Translations under genes and position numbers: made by a program
Assembly: GCA_023053545.1 (NCBI GenBank)
Contig: JAKZAN010000001.1
Span: 4,484,565 to 4,548,564 of the forward strand
Direction of reading: 5' to 3'
Source: Lepidurus packardi
Taxonomy: Eukaryota; Arthropoda; Branchiopoda; Notostraca; Triopsidae
DNA: 64,000 bases
Shown: positions 10,799 through 22,726 of the stretch, in pieces
How the letters are laid out: each line of letters starts with the position of its first letter
How positions within the stretch are numbered: position 1 is the stretch's first letter
The notes under the pieces: model-generated
What the model was told of the DNA's origin: nothing
Databases searched by the model: none
Seen by the model: the letters and a program-made list of their open reading frames with translations, nothing else

Positions 10799-11065
10799 TG
10801 GATGGAGACGGCGACTTTACGGGCCTCGAAGCCGAACGTTATCCCTACTACACGGCGCCTAATCCTGCACCACCCTATACCGCAACTTCCGCACCCCATC
10901 CTGAACCGGACCCCATCGCAACCGAAACTTCACCTAGCAATCCCGCACCCTCTCCCGAGCACGGGAATAGAATCGGGAGGTCAGGCCATGTGCGGGCAAG
11001 GCACAGGAGGCATAGGGGTATCTTCTCGGAACGAAGCCGCAGGGACTTAACGTGGAAGCACAAAG
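10799..11065 (+). CDS. Proline-rich ORF/exon, probable transposon accessory protein
   Basis: The frame starts with ATG after a TTTCAG acceptor. It encodes MDGDGDFTGLEAERYPYYTA, then a Pro/Ala-rich stretch and a basic tail (RRHRGIFSERSRRD), ending at a good donor CAAAG|GTAAAT at 11065. I recognise no family. It points toward, and lies near, the EnSpm-like transposase on the opposite strand, and may belong to the same element. Its start resembles that of the minus-strand ORF at 9528. Confidence 0.35.
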
Positions 11066-11663
11066 GTAAATTCAATAATTCTGATATTTTTTCGTTAATG
11101 ATGCATCTTGTTTAACTAGTACCTTGCACTATTTCGAAATAATTACCAGCATATTGCATACACTTGTCGGTATGACCATCGTGGCGGCGATCGTCAAAAT
11201 CGTGGGCATACAGCAGCGCTGAGGCGCCACCAGCAGGAGCAGCATAGCAGCCGCGGCGCGGTGGTGGAAGTGAAAGTGACCGGGGTCATCCCTATCACGA
11301 ACGGGAGGAATAAAGCAAAGCGGCTTTTGGATTTTTTAAGAAAAGAAGGAATTTACGTACTGTACCTTATGTGTTGATTCGTAATTACTCAAACGCTCGA
11401 ACCATCGTAAAAACTAGCCTTTACTTTCAGGCATAAGCTCTTATTGCCATCACCGGATGCAAGTAACTCTTACTTAGCTCAATGGTATCTTTAGGAGATA
11501 CCATTTCACGCTGGCATTTTGATATTTGAAAGCAACCTCTCGGATGTTTTGCTACGGTAAACTCGATGATTTCCTGAAGGAAATCATCTCACGAGAGGCT
11601 TTACTAAGCATTTCAAATGATCTTAAAAAAAGTTGCTCTAGCGGTACATTTGAATTTTATCAA

Positions 11664-12755
11664 CTAGTCCCTCTCTACGGGATTAGGCAAAGGTGTTACG
11701 TAGCTAACACCGGACACACACACATGACAACATTTTCGAGAATGTTCGTTCAGAGTGATGACTTGTACCTTTTCAGTAAGTTTCGCCACCCAGAGGAATC
11801 GCATCGTGTCGCTGACCTTTGAAACTGTATATTTGAATTGGGTTAAAGTAGCTTGTTTTCCCAAAACGAAATATCCCTCGGGCACGAGGACTTTACCGTC
11901 ATCCTTGGAAAGCATCTTGATGCATTTCTCGATTTGAAAACACTCACCGCTTTCGAGAAGCACCCAACTGTCGTCTTGGCGGTGCGTCACGCCGTCGCCT
12001 TTCTTGACAGTCCACAGTCTGCTGTACGCCGTGAATCTTGAAAAGTACTGTACCATAACTTCAGCCGGAAGTTTAGTAACAGCGGTTAAAGCATCTCGGT
12101 CACATTCGGCGAGTATCGTTTGTTTCGGGTTTCCGAAGCAGGTCATTGGTCCGGAACGTGAAATCTTGTCCGTTACGCGATGGCCAAATAATTCGGTCGT
12201 GAAAGTAGTACATTCAGGACGTTGCGTACCGGCAGAAATGGTCATGTCCCGAACGTTTTTCAAGCCAAGGTAATTTCTGCAGATTTGTTGTCCAACACCT
12301 TTCGTTCCATTGAACATTTTGCCTAAGACTCCGTTCCAGGACTCGAACGTAAAGGCTGAGTAATGCCACAAGGGCCCCCACTTGTTTACAGAGTCCGCGA
12401 GATGTAGCAAACCATGAACGTTATAGCTCATATTCTTCTTTCCGTACAGTCTCTGGAAGTCGCTAACGTACTCCGCAAGAAGATCACGAACCCTAGCCAA
12501 GTCTGTACGATTAATCTTGTCGCTCAGCAGCACGTGCATAGCAGTAAACAGAAGCAACCAGTGCTTCAGGAATTGGGCGCGAATAACGCCAGCTAGGACT
12601 GGCAGCGAATAAAACAAAAGGAAGGCTCTAAGTTCTGAAGCTTTCCAGTGAGGTAAATCGCCCAAAGCTCGAGGAGCGCGAGTGATTTCTGAAGGCGGTT
12701 TGATGGCTTCAATGTTCCGGTTAACTTGTTTTATTTGCGCAGGACAATCACAAAT
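11664..12755 (-). pseudogene. EnSpm/CACTA-type transposase, C-terminal part (DUF4218-like)
   Basis: The open frame runs about 360 codons from a probable acceptor near 12755 to a stop at 11664. It carries the conserved TNP2/DUF4218-type segment: IKPPSEITRAPRALGDLPHW, ASELRAFLLFYSLPVL, NVHGLLHLADSVNKWGPLW and SAFTFESWNGVLGKMFNGTK. In animals this pattern is typical of EnSpm/CACTA elements. The upstream catalytic half was not found, so this is a remnant or its other exons are too diverged to see. The codons before 12755 read as intron. The reading frame itself is intact. Confidence 0.75.
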
Positions 12756-12999
12756 TCTTGTTAGAAAGAGAGAAATAGATAAAAGAAGGATTAGGGAGGG
12801 TAGGGAAAAGGAAAAAGGACCGCTTGCCCAGAAGGAAACTAAGATTTTTACGCATATTTTTGCGCTGTAGTATTGTGACTGATGAATGTTTTTGCTTGTC
12901 ATCCGTGTTGGGGCTGCAGCACGGCATCTGAAATATTTTTTTTTCAAACTTCATAAGCCGAGGTAAAACGGGCGCGCTCAAATTTTGCAAGTATAATGA

Positions 13000-15900
13000 G
13001 CGCGATTGCTCCACTTTTTCATAAATTTGCGAACGCGCACTGAAACGAAATGAGCGTACGACTGCTGCGCCATCTGATGTCGGATTTCCATACTAAATGC
13101 CAAATGCATCTACCATCTACAGCACCCACCACCAGACCGTTGGGTGTTTTTGGGGGGTGGGGGGGCCACGGCCGGTGTTCCGCGGATCTACAACAAACAG
13201 ACTGAAACCGACTTTGCGGTTCGGGAATGCGGGTTCCAAACAGGCCATATGTTTCAAACATTTGAAACTGTAAGCGAGCTAAACTATTTTTGTACTTTAA
13301 GTAAAAAAGTGACGTAGTTTCCAAGTTCACACGGGCATTCCCGTTAATTTAAGTAGATCAGTGCACACCGATTGATTCTTCTTTAACCAATTTGGAACCA
13401 GGTAAAGGGATTATAAATTATATATATGCAACAGCGGGCCTGAATAAAGTCCTGGACGATATATTTAAAATAAGCTGTTGTCACAGCTAATATAAAGAGC
13501 AGGTGTACTCGAAGGGTGGTGGTGGGTGCAGCATTGCAGCTACAGCGGCTCAGGGGGATACAACACCTTGCTATTATATGTATATAAGCACCAGCCAACA
13601 AAAGGAAAGTTTTACTCATCTACACCATTATGCCCACATAACAGTATCTTCATGCAATTTTTGATATAAGGTAATCTTTTGACAAAAACTAAGTTACATG
13701 AAAATGTTTATAACTCACAGATATTAAAGTACCAAAAACTGGGGTATTATTATACTCCCGCTATATGTGCTGGTCGCGATCATGGATCCCAATAAAGGCA
13801 ATCCTGGAGGATTTTGTATGAAAGGGTCTCGCGTCCCCCTCTTGCGTATCTCCAGAACCGCAGCAACCTGTGCGTTCTAAAAACGTCGTGGAGAAGAATT
13901 AATTGCCATGCATTTATGGACAACTTGATGAAGGAGTGTCTCGAAAACGGTATTACCGATAATTGTTTTTATAGCATATGTTGATTATAACTTTATAGGA
14001 ACCATGCATTTTTTCACATCTTATAGCCATTTATGGCATATCATGGTATGAAAACACATTAAATCTTGCCTTTAATTCCTTTATTCGAGTTTATTTCCAG
14101 GTATCCGACTCAACTCGTTTTTGGTAAAAAAAAACACGTGGATTTAAAGGACAGTAAAAGAATTATCGATCTCCAATTATATTGCCGTTGGTCAATCCCG
14201 TACTGCTGACTCTTAAATGCTTGACCGGCTTAAAGAACATTTGTTGGATCTTGGTGAACTCAAATTGGAATGTTTCGAACGCATGAGACACTTATTCTTA
14301 TGACGTTTTAATATTGAAGGAAAATGTATTCGGTAAAAATCCCTTCATTTAATCAAAAGTGACCTAATTTGCTTGGCATTATAAACCCAACTTTAGTCCA
14401 GCAGTTTATCGTCTGCAACGTTACGGGAATCGGAATGTACCCCGAGATCGAGCGTGTTGCTGTCAAAGCGTTACTGCTTCTGGACGAAATCAAGAGAAGT
14501 ACCAATAATTTATGTTTTTTTTACTAATACTAATTATCTAATATATGTTATGCTTATAGGCATTTCGACGGCTTGGTTACTGAACTCGATTATCGTCGCA
14601 TTTTCACTTTGTTGTATAGCAAACCAACAGAGCTTTCCTTCCAAGCTGGCAAATTTCTGCAAATTAGCATGTTGCACAGATACCGTTGTGACGCAAAGTT
14701 GATTAACAACATGATTAAAGGGCATATATTGGATCAAAAAACGCTATAGTAATATAAAAATGGGATTTTCTAGTTTATTTATATTTTATACGCTTCAAAA
14801 AGGATGAGTTAATTGGAACCTTTTTTGAAGAATGTCGTCGATTCTTGCATGAACGGCATGGACATCTTCAATGACTGGACTGTATGGCAAGTATGCTGTT
14901 CAAAAAATGGTCGGATATCCCTATGCAACTGAACGATGAGGGAGCAGCTGATGGTTCTTTTGCAATTATCATGGTCCACGCCGTGTGGGACTTTCCTGCA
15001 GAAAAACAGAAGCATTATGTATCAAAGGAATGGGAGAAGTGAGTGGAATCGATATCTTTAACGTTTAAAGTAATATATGTTTCGTTTTATTAACGATGAT
15101 GAACCTGAGTTGAATTTGGTATAGATCTCACACATTTGAAAGATTCCCATCTTGCCCCGTTTCATGGAGGAATTTCGGAACTCGGCGCAGAAAGCTATGG
15201 AACAGCTTCAAAAAGCGGTTACTTTATTGAGTATCGTATCCTCTATATCATGGCAAGGTCATCTGCAAGTTCAGCAGCATATAATCCACATGATATATAT
15301 AGCAATGCTACATCGAAACTAACAGTTGGCGACAACGGCGTAAAAATCGACCCAATAATAAAGGAACTGGCAGTGATGTATAAGTAACTATAATTCAAAG
15401 ATATACATATATCTTTGGCTCTATAAGTAATAATCGCAGGATGAATCGATCTTGTGAGTGCGCAGTAATGTACTTGATGGCACGCGGAGACACAAATCAC
15501 GATATTCACAAAGCAATGTGGAGCGATAAGTTTGAAAAAACCAGGTTATAATTAAAAGCTTAAACCTCAGGTTCTGTTAAGAAAATAATGTATTTGTGTT
15601 ATACATTTTCAGGTTATCCCATGTGAAAAGTAAATAACAATAAACAGAATACTTTAAGGTCAAGGATGACCTTTAGACGCTGTGTTATAAACGCGTTAAT
15701 GCTACATCACAAACAGCAGCATCTCCACATCGACGCCGTGAATGGAGCACATAATAAAAGAAAGATCACCAGGGGAAACATCAAGATCAACATCAAGGAA
15801 TGGACGCCCAGCACTAATCCGAACACAGTTTTTCGCAATTAACCTATAGTTTCTGGTTATATGCCGGACATGAAAGAATTTTAGAGGGAAATATGTAAGG

Positions 15901-16072
15901 TTTTTTTTTATTTGGTAAGTATATTTTGTGATAGAATTGTTAACGCAAGTGAATATACCTTTCAGTGTACAGATGAATGTCAACGCATTAAGTTTTGTGG
16001 TATTCGAAAAGAAATACAAAATCTGTGAAACTAATTGTATGCAGTTATGTGCGTCCTCCAAATGGGCATTAA
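13000..16072. other. Unassigned transposon-like region
   Basis: No gene is identified with confidence. Several short open stretches bounded by plausible splice sites lie on the plus strand, such as 14930-15040 (ADGSFAIIMVHAVWDFPAEK), 15136-15384 and 15430-15540 (CAVMYLMARGDTNHD). They could be decayed exons of an unknown transposon gene. There is a G-rich run at about 13150-13165. Confidence 0.4.
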
Positions 16073-16101
16073 GTGTCCATGCCATTTACATTAATGAAAG
16101 A

Positions 16102-16300
16102 CTATAGAAAACCATGGAGACGCGCATGGAGAGGCATGGGTAAACGGGCAATATTTCGCATGGCCATGGCCATGGAGAAGCGCAAGGAGAAGCACATGGC
16201 GAAGGGCATGGAGAAAGCGCATGGGATGGGCATGGAGAAGCGCATGGGATGGGCATTAGAAAACGGGCAATAATACCCATGGACCATGCCATGGAATTTT
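16102..16300. repeat. Subterminal ATGGAGAAGCGCATGG repeats, right end
   Basis: Units such as GGGCATGGAGAAGCGCATGG recur six or more times. They are the inverted counterparts of the phrases at 7975-8512. All frames are partly open here only because the repeat lacks stops. Confidence 0.7.
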
Positions 16301-16351
16301 AGAATGGACTTCTATGGCCTTCCATGGATTTCCATAATATTTTTTTTGCCT

Positions 16352-16377
16352 CTAAGCATAGGAATTCCTATGCTTAG
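16352..16377. repeat. Perfect 26-bp palindrome at the GPKOW re-entry point
   Basis: CTAAGCATAGGAA is followed immediately by its exact reverse complement, centred on GAATTC. It overlaps the first GPKOW codon after the inserted block (CTT at 16373) and contains TTAG, which could act as a splice acceptor. Confidence 0.9.
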
Positions 16378-17047
16378 AGTACGATATGTGTTGACAAAAA
16401 GTACCGGAAAGGGGAATACTACAAGCAGAAGGTAAAAGATTTTATTGAAATAATGTATATTTCATTATATATGATATGTATTTCGAACGTTTTAATTGAT
16501 TTTTTATTTATTTTATTTCTTTACAGTTAATTGTGGTAGATATGATCTCACAGGAACTTTGTGTATGTAAAACGGAAGATGGAAAGCTCCTAGAAGGGTT
16601 GAAAGTATTCCAACTGGAAACCGTAGTACCAAGAGATCCAGAAGCATTTGTCCGAGTGGTTAGAGGGAAACGAAAAGGACAACTAGGTCAAATCTTGTCG
16701 AGGGACAAAAAAGCAAACTTAGCTGCTGTACAAACTTGGCCGGATCGGGATGAAATTCTACGCTTGGATTATGAAGATATTTGCGAGTATGTTGGCAATG
16801 TAGAAGCGGAGTATTAACGAATTAAAGGCTATGACCATTGTGTCTTTTTTTAAAAAATTTTGACTTTTAATTCTGTCTGAAATATCAACCTTTAGTTCTA
16901 TTTTTGTAACCAATAATTACATGAAATACTCATAGAAGTATCAAAATAGTAATATAATCTTATGGTGTTTTCCACTAGTAGCATTGGATCGCGATCTAGA
17001 GTTCCTCACAACTGGCATCTAACTCTCAGACAAATTATGTTACAAAA

Positions 17048-17152
17048 GCGCGACTTTCGGTGCACCAGCTCCGTTCCCGTTCCGCCCAGGGGAATTGAGT
17101 GGAACGGAACGGAGCTTTGCTGGGAAGTTCGGGAACACCGACCGAAAGTGGC
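17048..17152. repeat. Fold-back (MITE-like) element
   Basis: CGACTTTCGGTGCACC at the left mirrors CACCGACCGAAAGTGG at the right. An inner pair, AGCTCCGTTCCCGTTCC and GGAACGGAACGGAGCT, can form a long stem. No TSD was resolved. It lies in the convergent spacer between the GPKOW end (16817) and the INCENP copy 2 end (17855). The remaining spacer 17153-17854 holds GGAACGGAGC-type motifs and no gene. Confidence 0.6.
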
Positions 17153-17854
17153 AGGGAACGAAGCGATTTTTTCGGGAAATTACCTTTCCGAAACAACGCC
17201 ATCTAGTTGAACGGAACCGATCGGATGTTTAAGCGGAACGGAGCTTCTGTTTCCGATCTCGTTCCTCTGAAAATTTGGCAGAATTGAAATGGAACGGAGT
17301 GACAGAAGTTGACGAATGAACGGTAAAGAACGACTTTCCGGAAAGAAGAAGTTCCGGAACACTGGTGCCAACATGGGCTGCACGAGTTCACTACATGGGA
17401 GCACTCGCAATTTCACAATATTCCAAACCCACCATTATAAAGAAACGTTACTTTAAATTTCACGTAATTATACCACATTTGCAGAAAATCTCTTTTGAGT
17501 AAACAAACACTTCCTTGCTCAATAATTCTATTCAAACTTTACATGTAAAACCTTCATCGACACGAGTTTTTGGATGACCGCTCAAATGCGGGTCTCAGAA
17601 AAGGACCCTCGGAACTTAAATCAATTATCTAAATATTGTGTGTTGTTGCCAAAGGCTACTGTATATAGTGTGTGTATGAGACTTGCATATGACTAGAAAT
17701 GAAACTAAAAAATAAAATAAAAATAAAATAAAATGAAAATAAAATGAAAATAAAATAAAATACGCTTACATTTTGCTTGGACACGAATAAATGAAAATCA
17801 AGCCTACGAAATGGGGGAAAATAGCAACTTTAGAAAAGGGCACTTAAAAGATAA

Positions 17855-20800
17855 TTACAAACTCTCCCTATTCTGAATCAGTGATTTATAACTGGGAGGA
17901 GAGTTCCAAACAGCACTCGACGTTCGCTTCAGCCTCATTCTACGCTTGCTATTTTTGAAAATCGATTCCAAATAGAGAGTCTTGAGTACCTCTTGAGGAG
18001 GGAAAACGCTGTTCAAAGAAGGCGGTTTCAAATTTTGATCCTTGATTGCTTTTTGGAACGAAAGACCTGAAATAAATACAAGAAATAATATTAAGTTAAT
18101 GTCCCCAAAACTTGCCATTTAAACAGACTAAACATTTTACTTTTAATTTTATTCGTATTATAACCCTTTCCCCCATTTTTATAGTACCTGCAGCCCAAGA
18201 AGGAATTTTCTTGCGTGGCTCGTCCTCCTTATCCGTAGAATCCCCAGAACTGAAATCTTCCAGGCCGTAGTCGTTGGTGCTGTTCACTTTCATGTACTTT
18301 TCGCCTCGTGGAGTCATATCATAGTTGTCATCGGAGGCTTTAATAAACAAAATAAACGCATATTAAACTCGAGCCTTTTCAGAATACACAAGAAAACAGT
18401 TGGACAAAACAAATAAGTACCCAGAATAAGAAACCATCATGTAAACTAACTGGAAAAAAGTACACCGCTTTTGGAAACGATAGCGGAATCAAACATAATT
18501 ATAAAATGAGAATAATAATAATACAAAAAGAACTTGAATACTATACATACTTTTATTGCCGTCTAAAGTTGCAGCAGTGTTGAGGTTGCTCTTGGCAAAT
18601 TGAGCTCGCTGGTACTTTTCGCGTTCTATTTGCATTTGCCTTCATAATTACCAATTAATTATTTTCATGTCTAAATATTAGAAGACAATAAAAGAAGTTA
18701 AAAAGGCGTACTTGATTCTCTGTTCCATTTCTTTCTTCTTCGCTAAGTTCTTGCGTTGTTCCTCTTCTTCAGCCTCTTTCAATTTTGCCTTCTTTAGTTC
18801 TTCTTCGGCTCGACGCCGTTCTTCCACTTCCAAACACTTCACTTCAGCCAACTGCCTGCGCCTAGACAACACGCCATACATTTAGTCAAACAAGTCACAA
18901 TGATTAGGCAAAGAGTGCTAATTGTACTTGAGAGCATCTTGCTCGCGTTTTTCTTTCAACTGTTGCGAATAAGCAGCCATTTTTTCTTGCTTGGACGCCA
19001 CTTTGGATTGGATAAGATTGTTTATTTCTTGCTCTTTTGCCAACCGAGAAGCGTGGACACGTTGAGCTTTCTCCTCTGTAATTCTATTAATTCAAAAGAA
19101 TAACCGTAAATACGTTAAATTTTCCATATTTCAAAAGCACAATACCGTTTCTTCTCTTCAGCTTTGGTTCGCAGAAGTTCCTCCTTTTTACGAGCAGCTT
19201 CTTCCTCTTTCTCTCGTCGACGACGAGCCTCCTCCTCCTTCTTAGCTCGTTCTTCCGCTTCGGTGAATTTGGGAGCCAGGGCTTGCGTACTTGGCAGAAA
19301 AGAAGTAATTCCAGAAACGATATTTGTACCTAAACGACTTGTAGACTATCGAAAGAAGAAAGTCATTAATTGTCCTTATTTTCAGAACTAGTTTTTATTT
19401 TTACTTTGCTATTCGAGAAGTACTTCTGGGATCCACTACCCGTGCTGCTGGCCAACTGGCCTGTTGAAATCTGTTTAGAAATCGCCTAAACAACATTCCA
19501 AATAAATTAGAAAACGTTCATGTTGAAACCCAAAAACATACTCTGGTTGGCGGCGTCTTTTTCTTTGGTTTCACGCTGGAAGCAAACGATTCTTCGACAT
19601 TTTGAAGAGTGTTTTCTGCCGACACCTTCTTGTCCTTAATAATCGAGATCCGTTTGGCCCGTTCCAAGCTCTTTTTACTCAAAACTTGCGTCAAACTAAT
19701 GCCCTAAATTAATAAAATAACAACAAAAAATCCAAAAAACAAAATACAATAAAATTATAAAGCACAATACAAGAACAAGCTTATGAAGATCTACTAGGAA
19801 AATTAAACTAGAAAGAAAAATTAACCTAATCGATTGTTGTATACACGAAAAGCAAAAGATTTTCAGGCATGGATTTCTTACAGAACGTTGGAGAGACAGC
19901 AACGATTTCCTAAACGAACGGACCTCAGGTTCTACAGCTACTTCATTGGAGGCCGGTTCTCCCCTTTCTTGCACTTCTTCTGCAGGAATTTCAGTCTTCT
20001 TGACTGCTGCTCGCATGCGGACACTCAACTTAGGGACGGACAAATTCGGAACTACTGCTTGGTTCGTTGCAGCAACAATACCAACATTACTTTCCTCGGC
20101 TGCTTCAGGTTTCTCAGTTTTCTCTTCTGAGACATCTGGAGCAGCAAGTGGTAGCTCAACCGGAAGAACCGTCTCTTCAGGATCCAAAGACGATTTGCGG
20201 ACGCCCGAACCAGAATCTTGGGTTTCTGGTTCCCCAAAACAAAGAAGCCGTCCCGGGACGGCAGCAACAATACCAACATTACTTTCCTCGGCTGCTTCAG
20301 GTTTCTCAGTTTTCTCTTCTGAGACATCTGGAGCAGCAAGTGGTAGCTCAACCGGAAGAACCGTCTCTTCAGGATCCAAAGACGATTTGCGGACGCCCGA
20401 ACCAGAATCTTGGGTTTCTGGTTCCCCAAAACAAAGAAGCCGTCCCGGGACGGCAGCAACAATACCAACATTACTTTCCTCGGCTGCTTCAGGTTTCTCA
20501 GTTTTCTCTTCTGAGACATCTGGAGCAGCAAGTGGTAGCTCAACCGGAAGAACCGTCTCTTCAGGATCCAAAGACGATTTGCGGACGCCCGAACCAGAAT
20601 CTTGGGTTTCTGGTTCCCCAAAACAAAGAAGCCGTCCCGGGACGGCAGCAACAATACCAACATTACTTTCCTCGGCTGCTTCAGGTTTCTCAGTTTTCTC
20701 TTCTGAGACATCTGGAGCAGCAAGTGGTAGCTCAACCGGAAGAACCGTCTCTTCAGGATCCAAAGACGATTTGCGGACGCCCGAACCAGAAACCCAAGAT

Positions 20801-21853
20801 TTACCTTTGCCTTGGGATTGTTTTTTTTTACGACGAGGTGGTTTGACTGCCTTTTTGGGTATAGCTAGTAGCTCAACAGCGTTTCCTTCGACAGACGGGC
20901 GTCGTAACTTAGCTTTGAGATTAAAATCCATAACATTCTGTGAAATCTTCAGCTTGGCTTGCTATAAAGACAAAATTATTAAGTAACAAAACAAATGAAG
21001 AATTGCTTCATGAATGCGGAAAGTTACCTGAGATGCTTTCCTGCCTGGCCTGCGTGACACGATTTCTTCAATTTGGTTCTCCGACACTTCTTCTGCAGGA
21101 ATTTCAGTCTTCTTGACTGCTGCTCGCATGCGGACACTCAACTTAGGGACGGACAAATTCGGAACTACTGCTTGGTTCGTTGCAGCAACAATACCAACAT
21201 TACTTTCCTCGGCTGCTTCAGGTTTCTCAGTTTTCTCTTCTGAGACATCTGGAGCAGCAAGTGGTAGCTCAACCGGAAGAACCGTCTCTTCAGGATCCAA
21301 AGACGATTTGCGGACGCCCGAACCAGAAACCCAAGATTTACCTTTGCCTTGGGATTGTTTTTTTTTACGACGAGGTGGTTTGACTGCCTTTTTGGGTATA
21401 GCTAGTAGCTCAACAGCGTTTCCTTCGACAGACGGGCGTCGTAACTTAGCTTTGAGATTAAAATCCCTAACATTCTGTGAAATCTTCAGCTTGGCTTGCT
21501 ATAAAGACAAAATTATTAAGTAACAAAACAAATGAAGAATTGCTTCATGAATGCGGAAAGTTACCTGAGATGCTTTCCTGCCTGGCCTGCGTGACACGAT
21601 TTCTTCAATTTGGTTCTCCTTGTCTAAAGCAATACGCTTGCGGACAGTGGCTGGAGGTTTCGGGAGTAAAACCATCTGTTTTTCTTTTAAAAAGGCATCC
21701 TTTTCAGCCTATACGGAATTTAGGTTAGTAAAGGAACGTGTGGAGAGTACGAATTACATTGATTTCGGCAACGAAGTTTGTAATTTGCTTGAAAGCGTTA
21801 TTTTCAAACGCTTTCAAATGGGCAGCATTTTCGTGTAAATCGTCGGTAGCCAT
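17855..21853 (-). CDS. INCENP: Inner centromere protein INCENP, copy 2
   Basis: Same 12-exon structure and sequence as 505-4695. Exons: 21758-21853 (ATG at 21853), 21565-21708, 21028-21498, 19882-20961, 19542-19703, about 19400-19485, about 19146-19292, 18928-19083, 18712-18861, 18551-18639, 18188-18337 and 17855-18066. The offset is 17350 before the minisatellite and 17158 after it, because this copy has one 192-bp unit fewer (about 976 residues). One substitution was noticed (C18140 versus A790, intronic). All motifs of copy 1 are kept, including the IN-box [11 protein letters not shown], so both copies look coding-competent. Confidence 0.9.
20069..20789 (-). repeat. 192-bp in-frame minisatellite inside INCENP exon 4 (copy 2)
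   Basis: Units start at 20069, 20261, 20453 and 20645. There are four SGSGVRK units instead of five, with no visible sequence divergence from the copy 1 units. Confidence 0.95.
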
Positions 21854-22726
21854 TGTTTCCGAGGTCTTGTTTTGTATTTCCAGATACTACGTCAACTCTT
21901 GAGAAACGACGAATTACGGAAAGAGCGCCACACAGGGACCTGTCGATAAAAACTCGAGTCAAAGTCAACGAGCAAGGACAAAGCCATTTAACATGCTGTG
22001 CAAGTTGCTTGGATGTAATTCTAAATTGCATCTTTACTCTGAGGTGGGGCATTTTCTGTGTCCTCCAGCTCATAGCAGAAAGGGATTTCACTTTTTAAAA
22101 GTTTGGGTTTGGTTTTGGACAGGAGGCCTACAGGTTCGAAATGAGCAACCTTTACTTAACCCCACGGAGGCTTCCCTTTACCCATTTCTTCGACACTATG
22201 GTACACTTGAATCTTATTTTATACCCCCAAAATGTGCAAGGCCGACCCTGACCCTTGACATTCTCCAATTAACCATGATAAACATCCGTATGCCTACTCT
22301 CCCTTGACAGTTTGCCTACATTGTTACAATATTTCATACAGTAATAAATAAGCACAAGGTTGTCCTAATTAAGATAACGTAGAACAAAACCAGCCTACGT
22401 ATACTGAACAACCTATGTTTTTTTCTCCTGATACTGCTTAGCTGACTCTTTTGAATGTAACTTTCTAGCTCTGCTTTCTTCTTTCCGTACTTATGCTCCT
22501 CAGGTTAGCGATACATTATTTTTCATTACCTTATTTGCCAACAAAATAGATATCAGGATCAGTCACTGATTTAAAAAATGCCTACTACACTCTTGGACCG
22601 ACCGCTAAACACAACTGCTGCGTGATTCCACGTCGCCAAAAATCAAGTTAGACTCCGCCTAGGAACGATTTTGCCAGCTCGAGGCCGTCTCGTCGTGATG
22701 GCAGCGCTCCCGTACGCAACAGATCA

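Larger units (their letters stand above)
7953..16372. mobile_element. Composite repeat block inserted within GPKOW
   Basis: About 8.4 kb separates two codon runs that are adjacent in GPKOW relatives. The two ends carry similar inverted sequence: TGCAAAAAATTTAT then GTCCATGG near 7956-7985, and the reverse complement of the 16320-16350 region gives GGCAAAAAAAATATTATGG then TCCATGG. Both ends then run into ATGG/CATGC-rich subterminal repeats. Inside are an EnSpm-type transposase remnant on the minus strand, two proline-rich ORFs in inverted orientation and unassigned DNA. I could not define an exact target-site duplication or a canonical CACTA terminus, so it may be more than one element. Confidence 0.5.
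7304..16817 (+). pseudogene. GPKOW: GPKOW/Spp2-like splicing factor, 5'-truncated and interrupted copy
   Basis: GPKOW (yeast Spp2) is a G-patch plus KOW protein that works with the DHX16/Prp2 helicase in spliceosome activation. Exons seen: 7304-7497 (end of the G-patch region, VLRPKGLGLGA, then first KOW AYVRVIAGKHEGAYGQV), 7549-7681, 7739-7952, about 16373-16431 (DKKYRKGEYYKQK) and 16527-16817 (DMISQELCVCKTEDGKLLEG, second KOW FVRVVRGKRKGQLGQI, stop TAA). The 5' exons with most of the G-patch are missing because 7301 abuts hAT DNA. The codon run for DSVVAWL stops at 7952 and resumes with LRVRYV at 16373, with 8.4 kb between. Frame problems: the 7681/7739 splice is one base out, and TATGTGTTGAC at 16385-16395 has an apparent extra GT. 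These suggest a non-functional duplicate, although sequence errors are possible. Confidence 0.75.

Noticed and set aside
16073..16292. ORFs rich in MEKRMG or MPCASPCPS repeats
   Set aside because: These are translations of the ATGGAGAAGCGC subterminal repeats, not proteins.
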